Positions 1-7,826 of a stretch of 64,000 bases of DNA are shown piece after piece. Each line of letters opens with the position of its first letter. Positions within the stretch are counted from its first letter, which is position 1. A model generated the notes under the pieces. It saw only the letters and a program-made list of their open reading frames with translations, did not search any database and was not told the origin of the DNA. The position numbers and the translations under genes are program-made. This DNA is from Bosea sp. 685 (GTDB taxonomy: Bacteria > Pseudomonadota > Alphaproteobacteria > Rhizobiales > Beijerinckiaceae), in the NCBI RefSeq assembly GCF_031884435.1, contig NZ_CP134779.1, positions 3,162,001 through 3,226,000 of the forward strand. The letters run 5' to 3'.

Positions 1-234
1 GAAATAGCCGCGCCGATTGACCGCCTTGAGGTAACCGTCCTCGGCCAGCCGCTCATAGACCAGCGTGATCGTGTTGCGGGAGACGTTGAGCTTCCGGGCG
101 AGGATACGGGAAGCCGGCAAGGGCTCGTGCAATGGCAGGCCGCCCGCCAGGATCGCGGCGACGAGCCGCTCCTGGATCTGACTCTGCAGCCCCTTCTGCG
201 GATCAAGCGGGCTCGTCAGGACAAATTGCAGCAT
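1..234 (-). CDS. MocR/GntR-family transcriptional regulator, N-terminal part only
   Basis: The first 78 residues of a GntR-type winged-helix protein run leftwards off the window edge. The ATG lies at 232-234. Residues 16-75 form the DNA-binding domain, with the typical pattern of a helix starting QIQERLVAAIL, a PLPASRILA stretch and the recognition region VSRNTITLVYERLAEDGYL. The GLQSQIQERL opening and the short N-terminal extension are typical of MocR (aminotransferase-fused) regulators rather than FadR or HutC types, but the PLP-binding domain lies outside the window, so the subclass is inferred. It is divergent from the gamma-glutamyltransferase gene, with 124 bases between the two starts containing an inverted repeat. 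It probably controls that gene and its own promoter. Confidence 0.85.
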   Translation of the reverse strand, partial: MLQFVLTSPLDPQKGLQSQIQERLVAAILAGGLPLHEPLPASRILARKLNVSRNTITLVYERLAEDGYLKAVNRRGYF

Positions 235-317
235 GGCTCACTGGGGAAAAAGACCCTGCCGCCAAGCACGAAACATGCCGCCCATCTGCGCAGGACGCAT
301 TCGACGCTGGCTTTGCC

Positions 318-341
318 GGCGTGCCACTATGCCGGCACGCC
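318..341. promoter_or_regulatory. Inverted repeat between divergent regulator and gamma-glutamyltransferase (candidate operator)
   Basis: GGCGTGCC (318-325) and GGCACGCC (334-341) are perfect 8-base inverted arms with an 8-base spacer. The same segment also reads as a direct repeat, TGCCGGCGTGCC (314-325) and TGCCGGCACGCC (330-341), offset by 16 bases. MocR regulators often bind such mixed direct and inverted repeats. The site ends 17 bases before the gamma-glutamyltransferase ATG, so binding could block its transcription. Function is inferred from position and symmetry only. Confidence 0.5.
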
Positions 342-358
342 CAACCAGAGAGACGCTG

Positions 359-1966
359 ATGTCCACGCCTGTATCGACACGCACGCCGCCTTACCGCACC
401 CAGAACTGGACCCTGACCAAGCCGGCGGCGAAAGGCCGCCACGGCATCGTCGTGTCGCAGAACCGCGAGGCGGCCGAGGCCGGCGCCGCAATCCTGGAGG
501 CCGGCGGCAATGCAGCCGATGCGGCGGTCGCGGCCTGCTTCGCGCTGGCGGCGGTGGAACCCTGGAATAGCGGGCTCGGCGGCATCGGCTTCGCGCTGGT
601 GCTGAAGGCCAACGAGACGCGGGCGCAGGTCGTCGATTTCGGCCCCGTCGCACCGCGCCGCGCCGACCCGGCCGACTACCCCCTGACCGGCGAGATGAAG
701 AAGGACCTTTTCACCTGGCCGGAGGTGGTGGGCGATGTGAACATTCACGGCCCGCTCTCCTTCTGCATCCCTTCCTCGGTCGCGGGCTACGCCAAGCTGA
801 AGGAGGCCTTCGGTACCGCGCTGCCAGTCGCGGATCTGCTGGCGCCGGCGATCGCGCTCGCCAAGCGCGGCCTCGCCCAGGACTGGTACACGACGCTCAA
901 GGTCTCATCCTCGGCCTCGGTGCTGCGGCTCTATGAGGAGAGTGCGCGCATCTATCTGCCCGGGGGCCTGCCGCCGGTGCCGCCCTATCAGGGCATGCCG
1001 GGCTTCTTCCGACTCGGCAATCTCGCATCGACGCTGGAGCGCCTGGCCGAGGCGGGGCTGGATGATTTCTACCATGGCGAACTGGCAACCCGGCTCGCCG
1101 CCGACATCAAGGCGCTGGGCGGCGTGGTCGATGCGGAGGACCTCGCCAACTGCAAGGCGGTCTTGCGTGAGGCCCCGGTGATCGACTGGCGCGGCACACA
1201 TCTCCTGCACACCGCCGGCGGCCTGACGGCCGCACCGACGCTACAGGCCGTGGTCGAGGGCATGGCGGACAGCGCCCCCTCCTCGGAAGGCCCCGACGCC
1301 GCCTGGTTCGCGACGCTGTCGCGGGTGATGCGCCAGGCCTATGCGAGCCGGCTCGAAGGGCTGGGCGCGGCGAAGGCCGCGACCGAACCCGGCGACACCT
1401 GCACGACGCATCTCACCGTCGTCGACGGCGAGGGCAATCTCGTTTCGGTGACGACGACGCTGCTCTCCTCGATGGGCAGCCGCGTCGTGCTGCCCGGCAC
1501 CGGCGTGCTGATGAACAACGGCATGATGTGGTTCGATCCGCGCCCCGGCAGCGCCAATGCGATCGCGCCCGGCGCCAGGCCGCTCTGCAACATGTGCCCG
1601 GTCATCGTGACGCCGAAGGATGGCAGCTGGCCGCGCCTGGCTGCAGGCTCCTCGGGCGGCCGGCGGATTCTTGCCAGCGTCTACCAGATGCTGGCCTGGA
1701 CGCTGGATTGCGGCATGGAGATCACTGAAGCCGCCCATACCCCGCGCATCGACGTATCCGGCCCCGATTCGACCAGCGCCGATTACCGCCTGCCCGACCA
1801 GACGCTGGCGGCGCTGGAGGCGGCCGGCCCGCTCTCCGTGGTGGAGCACGGCGTGCTGCCGATCAACTTCGCCTGCCCCAACATCATCCGCGTCGACAAG
1901 GACGGCGCGGAAGGCTGCAGCGACGTGATCTCGCCCTGGTCGGCGGCCGTGGCGGCGAAACACTGA
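359..1966 (+). CDS. Gamma-glutamyltransferase family protein
   Basis: A 535-residue Ntn-hydrolase of the gamma-glutamyltranspeptidase family, which cleaves gamma-glutamyl amide bonds and transfers or hydrolyses the glutamyl group. The autoprocessing and nucleophile segment TTHLTVVDGEGN begins at residue 349. Cleavage before the first Thr would give large and small subunits as in the family. The glycine-rich GSSGGRRI loop follows further on. The start chosen is the ATG at 359, because the open frame upstream has no homology-like character. No signal peptide is visible, so the enzyme is probably cytoplasmic, unlike periplasmic E. coli Ggt. Neighbouring binding proteins, an amidase and oxoprolinase-type enzymes suggest a role in using gamma-glutamyl compounds. 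A decayed copy of its last 37 codons lies at 4215-4325. Confidence 0.9.
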   Translation: MSTPVSTRTPPYRTQNWTLTKPAAKGRHGIVVSQNREAAEAGAAILEAGGNAADAAVAACFALAAVEPWNSGLGGIGFALVLKANETRAQVVDFGPVAPRRADPADYPLTGEMKKDLFTWPEVVGDVNIHGPLSFCIPSSVAGYAKLKEAFGTALPVADLLAPAIALAKRGLAQDWYTTLKVSSSASVLRLYEESARIYLPGGLPPVPPYQGMPGFFRLGNLASTLERLAEAGLDDFYHGELATRLAADIKALGGVVDAEDLANCKAVLREAPVIDWRGTHLLHTAGGLTAAPTLQAVVEGMADSAPSSEGPDAAWFATLSRVMRQAYASRLEGLGAAKAATEPGDTCTTHLTVVDGEGNLVSVTTTLLSSMGSRVVLPGTGVLMNNGMMWFDPRPGSANAIAPGARPLCNMCPVIVTPKDGSWPRLAAGSSGGRRILASVYQMLAWTLDCGMEITEAAHTPRIDVSGPDSTSADYRLPDQTLAALEAAGPLSVVEHGVLPINFACPNIIRVDKDGAEGCSDVISPWSAAVAAKH

Positions 1967-1997
1967 GGGCTCGGGAGTTGGGGCCCTGAGAGCCCTC
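1965..1997. terminator. Hairpin between convergent genes
   Basis: GAGGGCTC (1965-1972) pairs with GAGCCCTC (1990-1997) just after the gamma-glutamyltransferase stop. No clear T run follows, so it is a weak bidirectional terminator candidate. A stronger homologous hairpin lies at 4329-4355, in the duplicated copy of this junction. Confidence 0.35.
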
Positions 1998-2013
1998 TGT
2001 CTGGAAATCTTCT

Positions 2014-2062
2014 GAGCCCTCATCCTTCGAGACGCCGCTGCGCGGCTCCTCAGGATGAGGGC
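2014..2062. repeat. Dispersed palindromic repeat
   Basis: GCCCTCATCC (2016-2025) and GGATGAGGGC (2053-2062) flank a GC-rich core containing GCCGCTGCGCGGC. The right half plus its flank (CAGGATGAGGGCTGGAGTTT) recurs at about 47708-47727, so this is a dispersed element rather than a gene-specific hairpin. Confidence 0.6.
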
Positions 2063-2153
2063 TGGAGTTTTCCAACGGGCTCCGAGACCTAAAATCTCGA
2101 TCGTCCCGGACGGCGAGTAACCGCCCGGGACGATATTGGCGCTTCCGCGCCGC

Positions 2154-3740
2154 TCACACCCGCTTCAGCCCCCAGGGGTAAGGCGCCGAGCCCGGCAGCA
2201 TGCCGGTCAGGTTCTTGCGATAGGCGGTCTTGATGACGAACTGGCCGAGCGGGATGGTGGCGCATTCCTCCAGCGCCAGCCGGCCGAGCGTGACCGCGAC
2301 CTGCTTCTGCTTGGCTTCATCAGGCGCGTAGAGCCATTCCTCGGCCAGTTCCTCGGCCCTGGCATTGGTCCACCAGCCGAACCAGCCCTTCTCGCCAGGA
2401 CCGCGAACGAGATTTGACAGGGCCGGATTCCCCCAGCCGACCGCCGCGCCGGTGGTGTGGAAGATGCTCCAGCCGCCCTTCTCGACCGGCTCGCGGCTAT
2501 TGCGGCGCTGGATCACCGTGCCCCAGTCGCTCGCCGCGAACTCGACATTCATGCCGAGCTGCTTGAGCAACTCGTAGGTGACGTCGCCAAGCGGGCCGAT
2601 ATCGGGGAAATCGGTCGGGTTGATGATGATGACCTTCTCGCCGTTATAGCCGGACTCCTTCAGCGCCGCCTTGGCCTTGTCGAGGCTCTGCGGCATCAGA
2701 TCCTCGAGCTCGCCGGTGTAATAGGGCGTGCCGCGCCACCACAGGTTCCGGCAGACCTGCCAGGTGGTGGTGTCATCGCCCTGGCTGGCGCGCATATAAT
2801 CTTCCTGGTTGACCGCGAGGCGGACGGCGGCGCGCACCTTGGGATTGTTGAAGGGCGGCTGGAGATGGTTCAGCCGCATGATCGAGCCGCGGCCGTTCTT
2901 GTCGATGACCTCGCGGGTGATGTCGGGGCTTTTCGCGAGCAGGGGCTGAAGATCGGCGAGCGGGCGCTCCCACCAGTCGATCTCGCCCTTGGTCAGCGCT
3001 GAGGCAGCGGTCGCCGGATCGGGCAGGATCGGCCACTCGATCCGCTTGAAATGCGCGATCTTGCCGCCGGCATTGCGACTTGGCGGCTCAGCTCGCGGCT
3101 TGTAGGCCTCGTTCTTCTCATAGACGACGCGGCTGCCGGAGACATATTCGCTGGCGACGAACTTGTAGGGGCCCGAGCCGACCATCTCGGTGACCTGCTT
3201 GGTCGCGTCGGTCTTGGCCAGGCGTTCGGGCATGATGAAGGGCGGGTTGTCGGCCTTGGCCATGCAATCGAGCATCATCGGGAAGGGCCGGGTCAGCTTG
3301 ATCTCTAGGGTGCGCTCATCCGGCGCGCCCCAGGCCTCGACCGCCTTGAGCAGCAACTGGCCGTAAGGATCGCGCTGGCCCCAGCGCTTCAGGCTCTCGA
3401 TGCAGTCGGCGGGCCGGACCGGCTGGCCGTCATGGAAGGCGAGGCCTTCGCGCAGCTTGATCTTCCAGACCTTGCCATCGGCCGAAACCTCATGCCCCTC
3501 AGCCATTTGCGGCTGCGGCTTCAGGTCGAGATCGCCGCCATAAAGCGTGTCGTAGACGTAGTAGCCGTGATTGTTGGTGACGGTCGCGGTCGTCCAGATC
3601 GGATCGAGCGAGGTGAGGTTCGCCTGCGGCGCCATCTTGAGCACGGTCGGGCTCGACGATTGAGCCAAGGCCTCGCGGGCCAGCGTTGGAGCAAACAGGG
3701 CAGCGGCTGCCGTGCCCTGCAGGAACTGACGGCGCTTCAT
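2154..3740 (-). CDS. ABC transporter substrate-binding protein, family 5 (copy 1)
   Basis: A 528-residue periplasmic binding protein of the DppA/OppA (SBP family 5) class. The N-terminus MKRRQFLQG followed by a hydrophobic, Ala-rich stretch ending ALAQ is a Tat-like or Sec signal with a likely cleavage after AQ. The family core is present: a PQANLTSLDPIWTTATV segment, then GKVWKIKLREGLAFHDGQPV and the domain-2 stretch NHLQPPFNNPKVRAAVRLAVN. It is almost collinear and highly similar over its whole length to the protein at 4419-5999, so the two are recent paralogues. No permease or ATPase genes adjoin either copy. The protein must share a membrane complex encoded elsewhere. It probably binds peptides or gamma-glutamyl-type ligands, judging by the gamma-glutamyltransferase and amidase neighbours. 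Confidence 0.9.
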   Translation of the reverse strand: MKRRQFLQGTAAAALFAPTLAREALAQSSSPTVLKMAPQANLTSLDPIWTTATVTNNHGYYVYDTLYGGDLDLKPQPQMAEGHEVSADGKVWKIKLREGLAFHDGQPVRPADCIESLKRWGQRDPYGQLLLKAVEAWGAPDERTLEIKLTRPFPMMLDCMAKADNPPFIMPERLAKTDATKQVTEMVGSGPYKFVASEYVSGSRVVYEKNEAYKPRAEPPSRNAGGKIAHFKRIEWPILPDPATAASALTKGEIDWWERPLADLQPLLAKSPDITREVIDKNGRGSIMRLNHLQPPFNNPKVRAAVRLAVNQEDYMRASQGDDTTTWQVCRNLWWRGTPYYTGELEDLMPQSLDKAKAALKESGYNGEKVIIINPTDFPDIGPLGDVTYELLKQLGMNVEFAASDWGTVIQRRNSREPVEKGGWSIFHTTGAAVGWGNPALSNLVRGPGEKGWFGWWTNARAEELAEEWLYAPDEAKQKQVAVTLGRLALEECATIPLGQFVIKTAYRKNLTGMLPGSAPYPWGLKRV

Positions 3741-3782
3741 ATGGTCTCTCCCCTTTTATGGTCGGCCTTCGATGAAAACACT

Positions 3783-3876
3783 ACGTCATTCCGGGCCTTG
3801 CCGCAGGCTTGAGCCCAAAATCCAGAACCTGGAGCGATTTCGAGCGAACCGGTGTCCACTTCGCTCGAAAACACTC
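3783..3876. repeat. Two partial dispersed repeats in tandem
   Basis: Bases 3784-3793 (CGTCATTCCG) match the end of the long palindromic repeat at 47537-47651. Bases 3832-3876 form an imperfect inverted repeat (GAGCGATTTCGAGCGAA ... TTCGCTCGAAAACACTC) of the same family as the sequences near 52870 and 58051-58097. They lie between the start of the first binding protein and the amidase remnant. Confidence 0.55.
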
Positions 3877-3878
3877 CG

Positions 3879-4214
3879 GTCGAAGCCGAGGACATTCGGG
3901 CTGTCCTCGAGCTTCGGCGCCGCCTTCAATCTGGCGATGTCAGGTGTGAGGCGCGCGGCCCATGGATCGCCGGCCAAGAGTGACTCGAGTGCCGCAGCGA
4001 CAGCAAGCACTTTGGCGTCGCGCGGGCCGACGATCTGCGGGAAAGACAGGCCGTTGCGGTCGCGCCCGACCGGCTGCGACATCGCGGGAATGGTCGACGT
4101 TTGAGCAGGATGCGAAAAAGTGGGAACCGGTTTTTCGCATTGATCCTGCTCTCACTCTTTGGATGAGTGACGGCATAGGCCATGGCGAGCCAGTGGACAT
4201 AAGTCCGGGTCGGC
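3879..4214 (-). pseudogene. Amidase, C-terminal remnant
   Basis: On the minus strand this matches the end of the intact amidase at 6101-7594. The 3' part reads PVGRDRNGLSFPQIVGPR, then AKVLAVAAALE, and ends PNVLGFD, against GFLGFD in the intact copy. The 5' part reads RTYVHWLAMAYAVT, against RTYFHWLAMAYAVT. The two pieces are separated by a 49-base palindromic repeat at 4103-4151. The first three quarters of the gene, including the Ser-Ser-Lys active site, are gone. Together with the following gamma-glutamyltransferase remnant it marks the deleted junction of an old tandem duplication. Confidence 0.85.
4103..4151. repeat. Palindromic repeat inserted in the amidase remnant
   Basis: GAGCAGGATGCGAAAAA at the left pairs with TTTTTCGCATTGATCCTGCTC at the right around GTGGGAACCGG. 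This 'GCGAAAAAGTGGGAACCGGTTTTTCGC' type of element is widespread in Rhizobiales genomes. It interrupts the amidase remnant where the intact gene has continuous sequence, so it arrived after, or tolerated by, the loss of function. Confidence 0.75.
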
Positions 4215-4325
4215 CTGCCGCCGATCAACCTCGCCTGCCCGAACATCATCCGCGTCGACAAGGGCGGCGTGGAAGCCCGCAGCGACATGATCTCGCCCCG
4301 GTCTACGGCGGCAACGGCTAAATAG
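4215..4325 (+). pseudogene. Gamma-glutamyltransferase, C-terminal remnant
   Basis: The plus-strand reading LPPINLACPNIIRVDKGG, then VEARSDMISPRSTAATAK and a stop matches the last 37 codons of the gene at 359-1966 (LPINFACPNIIRVDKDG ... SDVISPWSAAVAAKH). Everything upstream is replaced by the amidase remnant. Downstream spacing and sequence up to the next binding-protein gene also match the region after the intact gene. No start or catalytic threonine remains. Confidence 0.85.
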
Positions 4326-4328
4326 TGA

Positions 4329-4355
4329 GGGCTCGGGGCTTGGAGCCCCGAGCCC
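4329..4355. terminator. Perfect 12-bp hairpin between convergent units
   Basis: GGGCTCGGGGCT (4329-4340) and AGCCCCGAGCCC (4344-4355) are perfect inverted arms with a TGG loop. The hairpin is followed on the plus strand by CAAAATC rather than a T run, so efficiency is unclear. The homologous place after the intact gamma-glutamyltransferase has a weaker hairpin at 1965-1997. Confidence 0.5.
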
Positions 4356-4418
4356 AAAATCTCGACCGTCTCGGACCGCTAGCGACAGCCCGGGATGATG
4401 CTAGCGCTTACGCGCCGA

Positions 4419-5999
4419 TCAGACGCGCTTCAGGCCCCAGGGATAAGGTGCCGAGCCCTTGAGCATGCCGGTCAGGTTCTTGCGATAGGCCGTCCGGATC
4501 ATGAACCTGCCAAGCGGCACCGTCGCGGTCTCCTCGAGCGCGAGGCGGCCGAGCTGGGCGGCGGCCTTCTTCTGCATGGCTTCGTCCGGCGCGTAGAGCC
4601 ACTCCTCCGCCAGCGCCTCGGCCTTGGCGCTGTCATACCAGCCGAACCAGCCCTTCGCCCCCTGCCCACGTACCAGGAAGGATTGCGCCGGGCTGGCCCA
4701 GGCCATGGTCGAGCCCGTGGTGTGGAAGATGCTCCAGCCGCCCTTCTCGACCGGCTCGCGGCTGTTGCGACGCTGGATCACCGTGCCCCAGTCGCTCGCC
4801 ACGAACTCGACATTCATGCCGAGCTGCTTGAGCAGTTCGGCCGTCACGTCTCCTAGCGGCCCGATATCGGGGAAGTCGGTCGGGTTGATGATGACGACCT
4901 TCTCGCCGTTGTAGCCGGACTCCTTCAGCGCCACCTTGGCCTTTTCCAGGCTCTGCGGCATCAGGTCCTCATGCTCGCCGTCGTAATAGGGCGTGCCGCG
5001 CCACCAGAGATTGCGCGAGGTCTGCCAGAGCGAGGTGTCGTCGCCCTGGGCGGCGCGCATATAGTCTTCCTGGTTCACCGCCATGCGCACGGCGGCACGC
5101 ACCTTGGGATTGTTGAAGGGCGGCTGAAGGTGGTTCATGCGCATGATCGCGCCGCGCCCGGCCTCGTCCGTGACCTCGCGGATGACCTCCGGAACCTTCG
5201 CCAGCATCGGCTGGAGATCGGAGAGCGGGCGCTCCCACCAGTCGATCTCGCCCTTGATCAATGCGTTCGCCGCCGTCGCCGGATCGGGCAGGATCTGCCA
5301 TTCGATCCGCTTGAAATTCGCGACCTTGCCGCCAGCGCCACGGCTCGGCGGCTCGCTGCGGGGCTTATAAGCCTCGAACTTCTCGTAGACGACCTTGCTC
5401 CCCGAGACGAATTCGCCCGGCACGAAGCGGTAAGGCCCGGAGCCGACCATTTCGGTGACCTGCTTGTTCGCATCGGTCACAGCCAGGCGCTCCGGCATGA
5501 TGAAGAGGGGCGAATCCGCCTTGGCGAGCAGGTCGAGCATCATCGGGAAAGGCCGCGTCAGCTTGATCTCGAAGCTGCGCTCGTCGAGTGCCGTCATGCT
5601 CTCGACCACCTTGGCCAGAAGCTGGCCGTAGGGGTCGCGTTGCACCCAGCGCTTCAGGCTCTGGATGCAGTCGGCCGGTTTCACCGGCGTGCCGTCATGG
5701 AAGACGAGGCCTTCGCGCAGCTTGATCCTCCAGACCTTGCCGTCGGCCGAAACCTCATGCGCCTCAGCCATTTGCGGCTGGGGCTTCATGTCGAGGTCGT
5801 GGCTGTAGAGCGTGTCGTAAACGTAGTAGCCGTGATTATTGGTCACGGTCGCCGTCGTCCAGATCGGATCCAGCGCCGTCAGATTGGCCTGCGGCGCGAA
5901 TTTCAGGACCGTCCCCGCCTGCGCGAAGGCGCGCCCTGTCATGGCCGGCCCGGCCAGTGTCAGGGCGGTCGCCCCCTTCAGGAATGTACGACGCTTCAT
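4419..5999 (-). CDS. ABC transporter substrate-binding protein, family 5 (copy 2)
   Basis: A 526-residue periplasmic binding protein, paralogous to the one at 2154-3740. I chose the ATG at 5997-5999 because it opens a Tat-like signal (MKRRTFLKG, hydrophobic run, AFAQAG). An in-frame ATG 29 codons upstream would put the signal inside the protein. The family-5 segments PQANLTALDPIWTTATV and NHLQPPFNNPKVRAAVRMAVN are conserved, and the C-terminus GSAPYPWGLKRV is identical to copy 1. It is followed upstream by the amidase gene at 6101, in the same orientation. As with copy 1, no permease or ATPase is adjacent. Two retained copies may differ in ligand range. Confidence 0.9.
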   Translation of the reverse strand: MKRRTFLKGATALTLAGPAMTGRAFAQAGTVLKFAPQANLTALDPIWTTATVTNNHGYYVYDTLYSHDLDMKPQPQMAEAHEVSADGKVWRIKLREGLVFHDGTPVKPADCIQSLKRWVQRDPYGQLLAKVVESMTALDERSFEIKLTRPFPMMLDLLAKADSPLFIMPERLAVTDANKQVTEMVGSGPYRFVPGEFVSGSKVVYEKFEAYKPRSEPPSRGAGGKVANFKRIEWQILPDPATAANALIKGEIDWWERPLSDLQPMLAKVPEVIREVTDEAGRGAIMRMNHLQPPFNNPKVRAAVRMAVNQEDYMRAAQGDDTSLWQTSRNLWWRGTPYYDGEHEDLMPQSLEKAKVALKESGYNGEKVVIINPTDFPDIGPLGDVTAELLKQLGMNVEFVASDWGTVIQRRNSREPVEKGGWSIFHTTGSTMAWASPAQSFLVRGQGAKGWFGWYDSAKAEALAEEWLYAPDEAMQKKAAAQLGRLALEETATVPLGRFMIRTAYRKNLTGMLKGSAPYPWGLKRV

Positions 6000-6100
6000 T
6001 ACGGTACCCCTCATTATGATTTTGTAGCTCTGTGGATTTGCGCCGGCATACGCCGGCTTTGCTTGATCGAAGCCCAATAGCCTCAATCGAAACCCAAATC

Positions 6101-7594
6101 TTAATCGAACCCCAGGAAGCCTGGGCTGTTGCTCAGCTTCGGCGCGGCCGTCAGTTTGGCGATGTCGGGCACCGGACGCGCCGTCAGCGTATCGCCCGCC
6201 AGGGCCGCCTCGAGCGCAGCCGCCACCGCCAGCACCTTGGCGTCGCCGCCGCGGGGGCCGACGATCTGCAGGCCAAAAGGCATGCCGTTGCGGTCGAGCC
6301 CGACCGGCAGCGAAATCGCGGGATGTCCGACATTGGTCACGGCATAGGCCATGGCGAGCCAGTGGAAATAGGTCCGGGTCGGCGTGCCGTCGATCTCGGC
6401 CGGGTAGAGCTCCGACCAGGGACGCGGGCTCAAGGTGACGGCCGGCGAAAGGATGACGTCGTAATCCTCGAAGAAGCCCTGCCAGTTCTTGTAGAGCACG
6501 GTCTGCTGCTTCAGTGCGCGAGTGACGTCGAGCGCGCTGTAGCGCAGCCCCTCCTCGACATTGGCGCGGACATTGGGGCCGACAAGCTCGGGCGTGTCGC
6601 GGACGCGCTCATACATGCCGGCGAGGAAGGCAACCGAGCGCAGCACCTCGAAGGTCTCGTCGGCGCCCGTGCAATCGGGCGTCGCCGCCTCGACCTGGGC
6701 GAAGAGATGGCTGAAAGCACCGGTCTTCGCCGCGAAGACTTCGCGGATATGGCGCTCGGTCGGTGCGAAACCGAAATCCGGTGTCAGCGCGACCTTGAGC
6801 GAGGAAAGATCGATCGTTCCAGGCCTGGCGAAATCCTCAGGGCGGCGCACTGTCCTGCCATGGATCGTCGTGGCCAGCGGATCGGCCGCGTCGTCAGAGA
6901 CCATGGTCGAGAGCAGCAGGCACAGATCGGGCACGGTGCGCGCCATCGGCCCGAGCACGCTCAACGGATTCCAGCCCAGTGGCCGCTTCTCGCTCGGCAC
7001 CAGCCCCGGCGAAGGCCTGAAGCCGACGATGCCGTTATAGGCGGCCGGGTTGCGCAGCGAGCCGCCAGTGTCGGAGCCTGTCGCGATCGGCACCATGTTC
7101 GTCGCCAGCGCGACGCCCGAGCCGCCCGAGGAGCCGGCGGCACATTTGGAGGGGTCGAAGGGGTTGCCGGTCGCGCCGTAGACGGCGTTGCGGGTGTTGG
7201 CGCCAGCGCCCCATTCCGGCGTGTTGGTCTTGCCCAGAACGATCGCGCCGGCCTTGCGGGTGTTGGCGACGATCAACTGGTCTTCGGTCGGCACATGGTT
7301 CGCGAAGAGCGGACTGCCATAGGTGGTGCGCAGGCCGGCGACGTTCTCGAGATCCTTCACGCCGAGCGGCAGCCCGTGCAGCGCGCCGAGCCGGTCGCCG
7401 CGCATCGTCGCCTCATCGGCGAGCTTCGCCGCCTTGCGCGCCCGCTCATCGTCACGCGCCACCATGGCGTTGACGGCCGGGTCCACTGCATCGATGCGGG
7501 CGATACAGCTTTCGAGCAATTCGCTCGCCGACAGCTTCTTGGTTCCGATCAAGGCGCGAGCCTCTACGGCGCTGAGTTCACAGGGTTCAGTCAA
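6101..7594 (-). CDS. Amidase (amidase signature family)
   Basis: A 497-residue amidase-signature hydrolase. The catalytic Ser-cisSer-Lys triad is recognisable: the Lys in GVKDLENV, the first Ser in the CAAGSSGGSGVALA loop, and the nucleophile in ATGSDTGGSLRNPAAY. These enzymes hydrolyse carboxamides, including amino-acid amides and aryl amides. The start is a TTG at 7592-7594, preceded by a GAGAGG ribosome site. An ATG 25 codons upstream (7669) would add a basic stretch unlike the family. It lies upstream of the copy 2 binding protein on the same strand, about 100 bases apart, so they are probably co-transcribed. A decayed second copy of its 3' end lies at 3879-4214. The specific substrate is unknown. 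Confidence 0.88.
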   Translation of the reverse strand: MTEPCELSAVEARALIGTKKLSASELLESCIARIDAVDPAVNAMVARDDERARKAAKLADEATMRGDRLGALHGLPLGVKDLENVAGLRTTYGSPLFANHVPTEDQLIVANTRKAGAIVLGKTNTPEWGAGANTRNAVYGATGNPFDPSKCAAGSSGGSGVALATNMVPIATGSDTGGSLRNPAAYNGIVGFRPSPGLVPSEKRPLGWNPLSVLGPMARTVPDLCLLLSTMVSDDAADPLATTIHGRTVRRPEDFARPGTIDLSSLKVALTPDFGFAPTERHIREVFAAKTGAFSHLFAQVEAATPDCTGADETFEVLRSVAFLAGMYERVRDTPELVGPNVRANVEEGLRYSALDVTRALKQQTVLYKNWQGFFEDYDVILSPAVTLSPRPWSELYPAEIDGTPTRTYFHWLAMAYAVTNVGHPAISLPVGLDRNGMPFGLQIVGPRGGDAKVLAVAAALEAALAGDTLTARPVPDIAKLTAAPKLSNSPGFLGFD

Positions 7595-7826
7595 GGGAAG
7601 GACCTCTCGTCGACGACGGGCCGCGCAGGCAAGAGCCGTGCCTTGGATAGCTATGCCTCGGGGCGGCAACTATGACCTGCGAATCTCCGGCATGTCGCCC
7701 CCTGACGTTAGATGCCCCATGCATACCGCGCATGCTCTTGCCCCGGCTTCTTGCCCCCGCTTCTTGCATGGTGCCTCCCGCGGATCAGACGCTGACCCGC
7801 GGGCGATCCGACGGAGACAAATCGAC

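Noticed and set aside
6030..6110. Short degenerate direct repeats (TCGAAGCCCA, TCGAAACCCA, TCGAACCCCA) at the amidase 3' end
   Set aside because: Only three imperfect ten-base copies; probably small duplications of the last amidase codons with no evident role.
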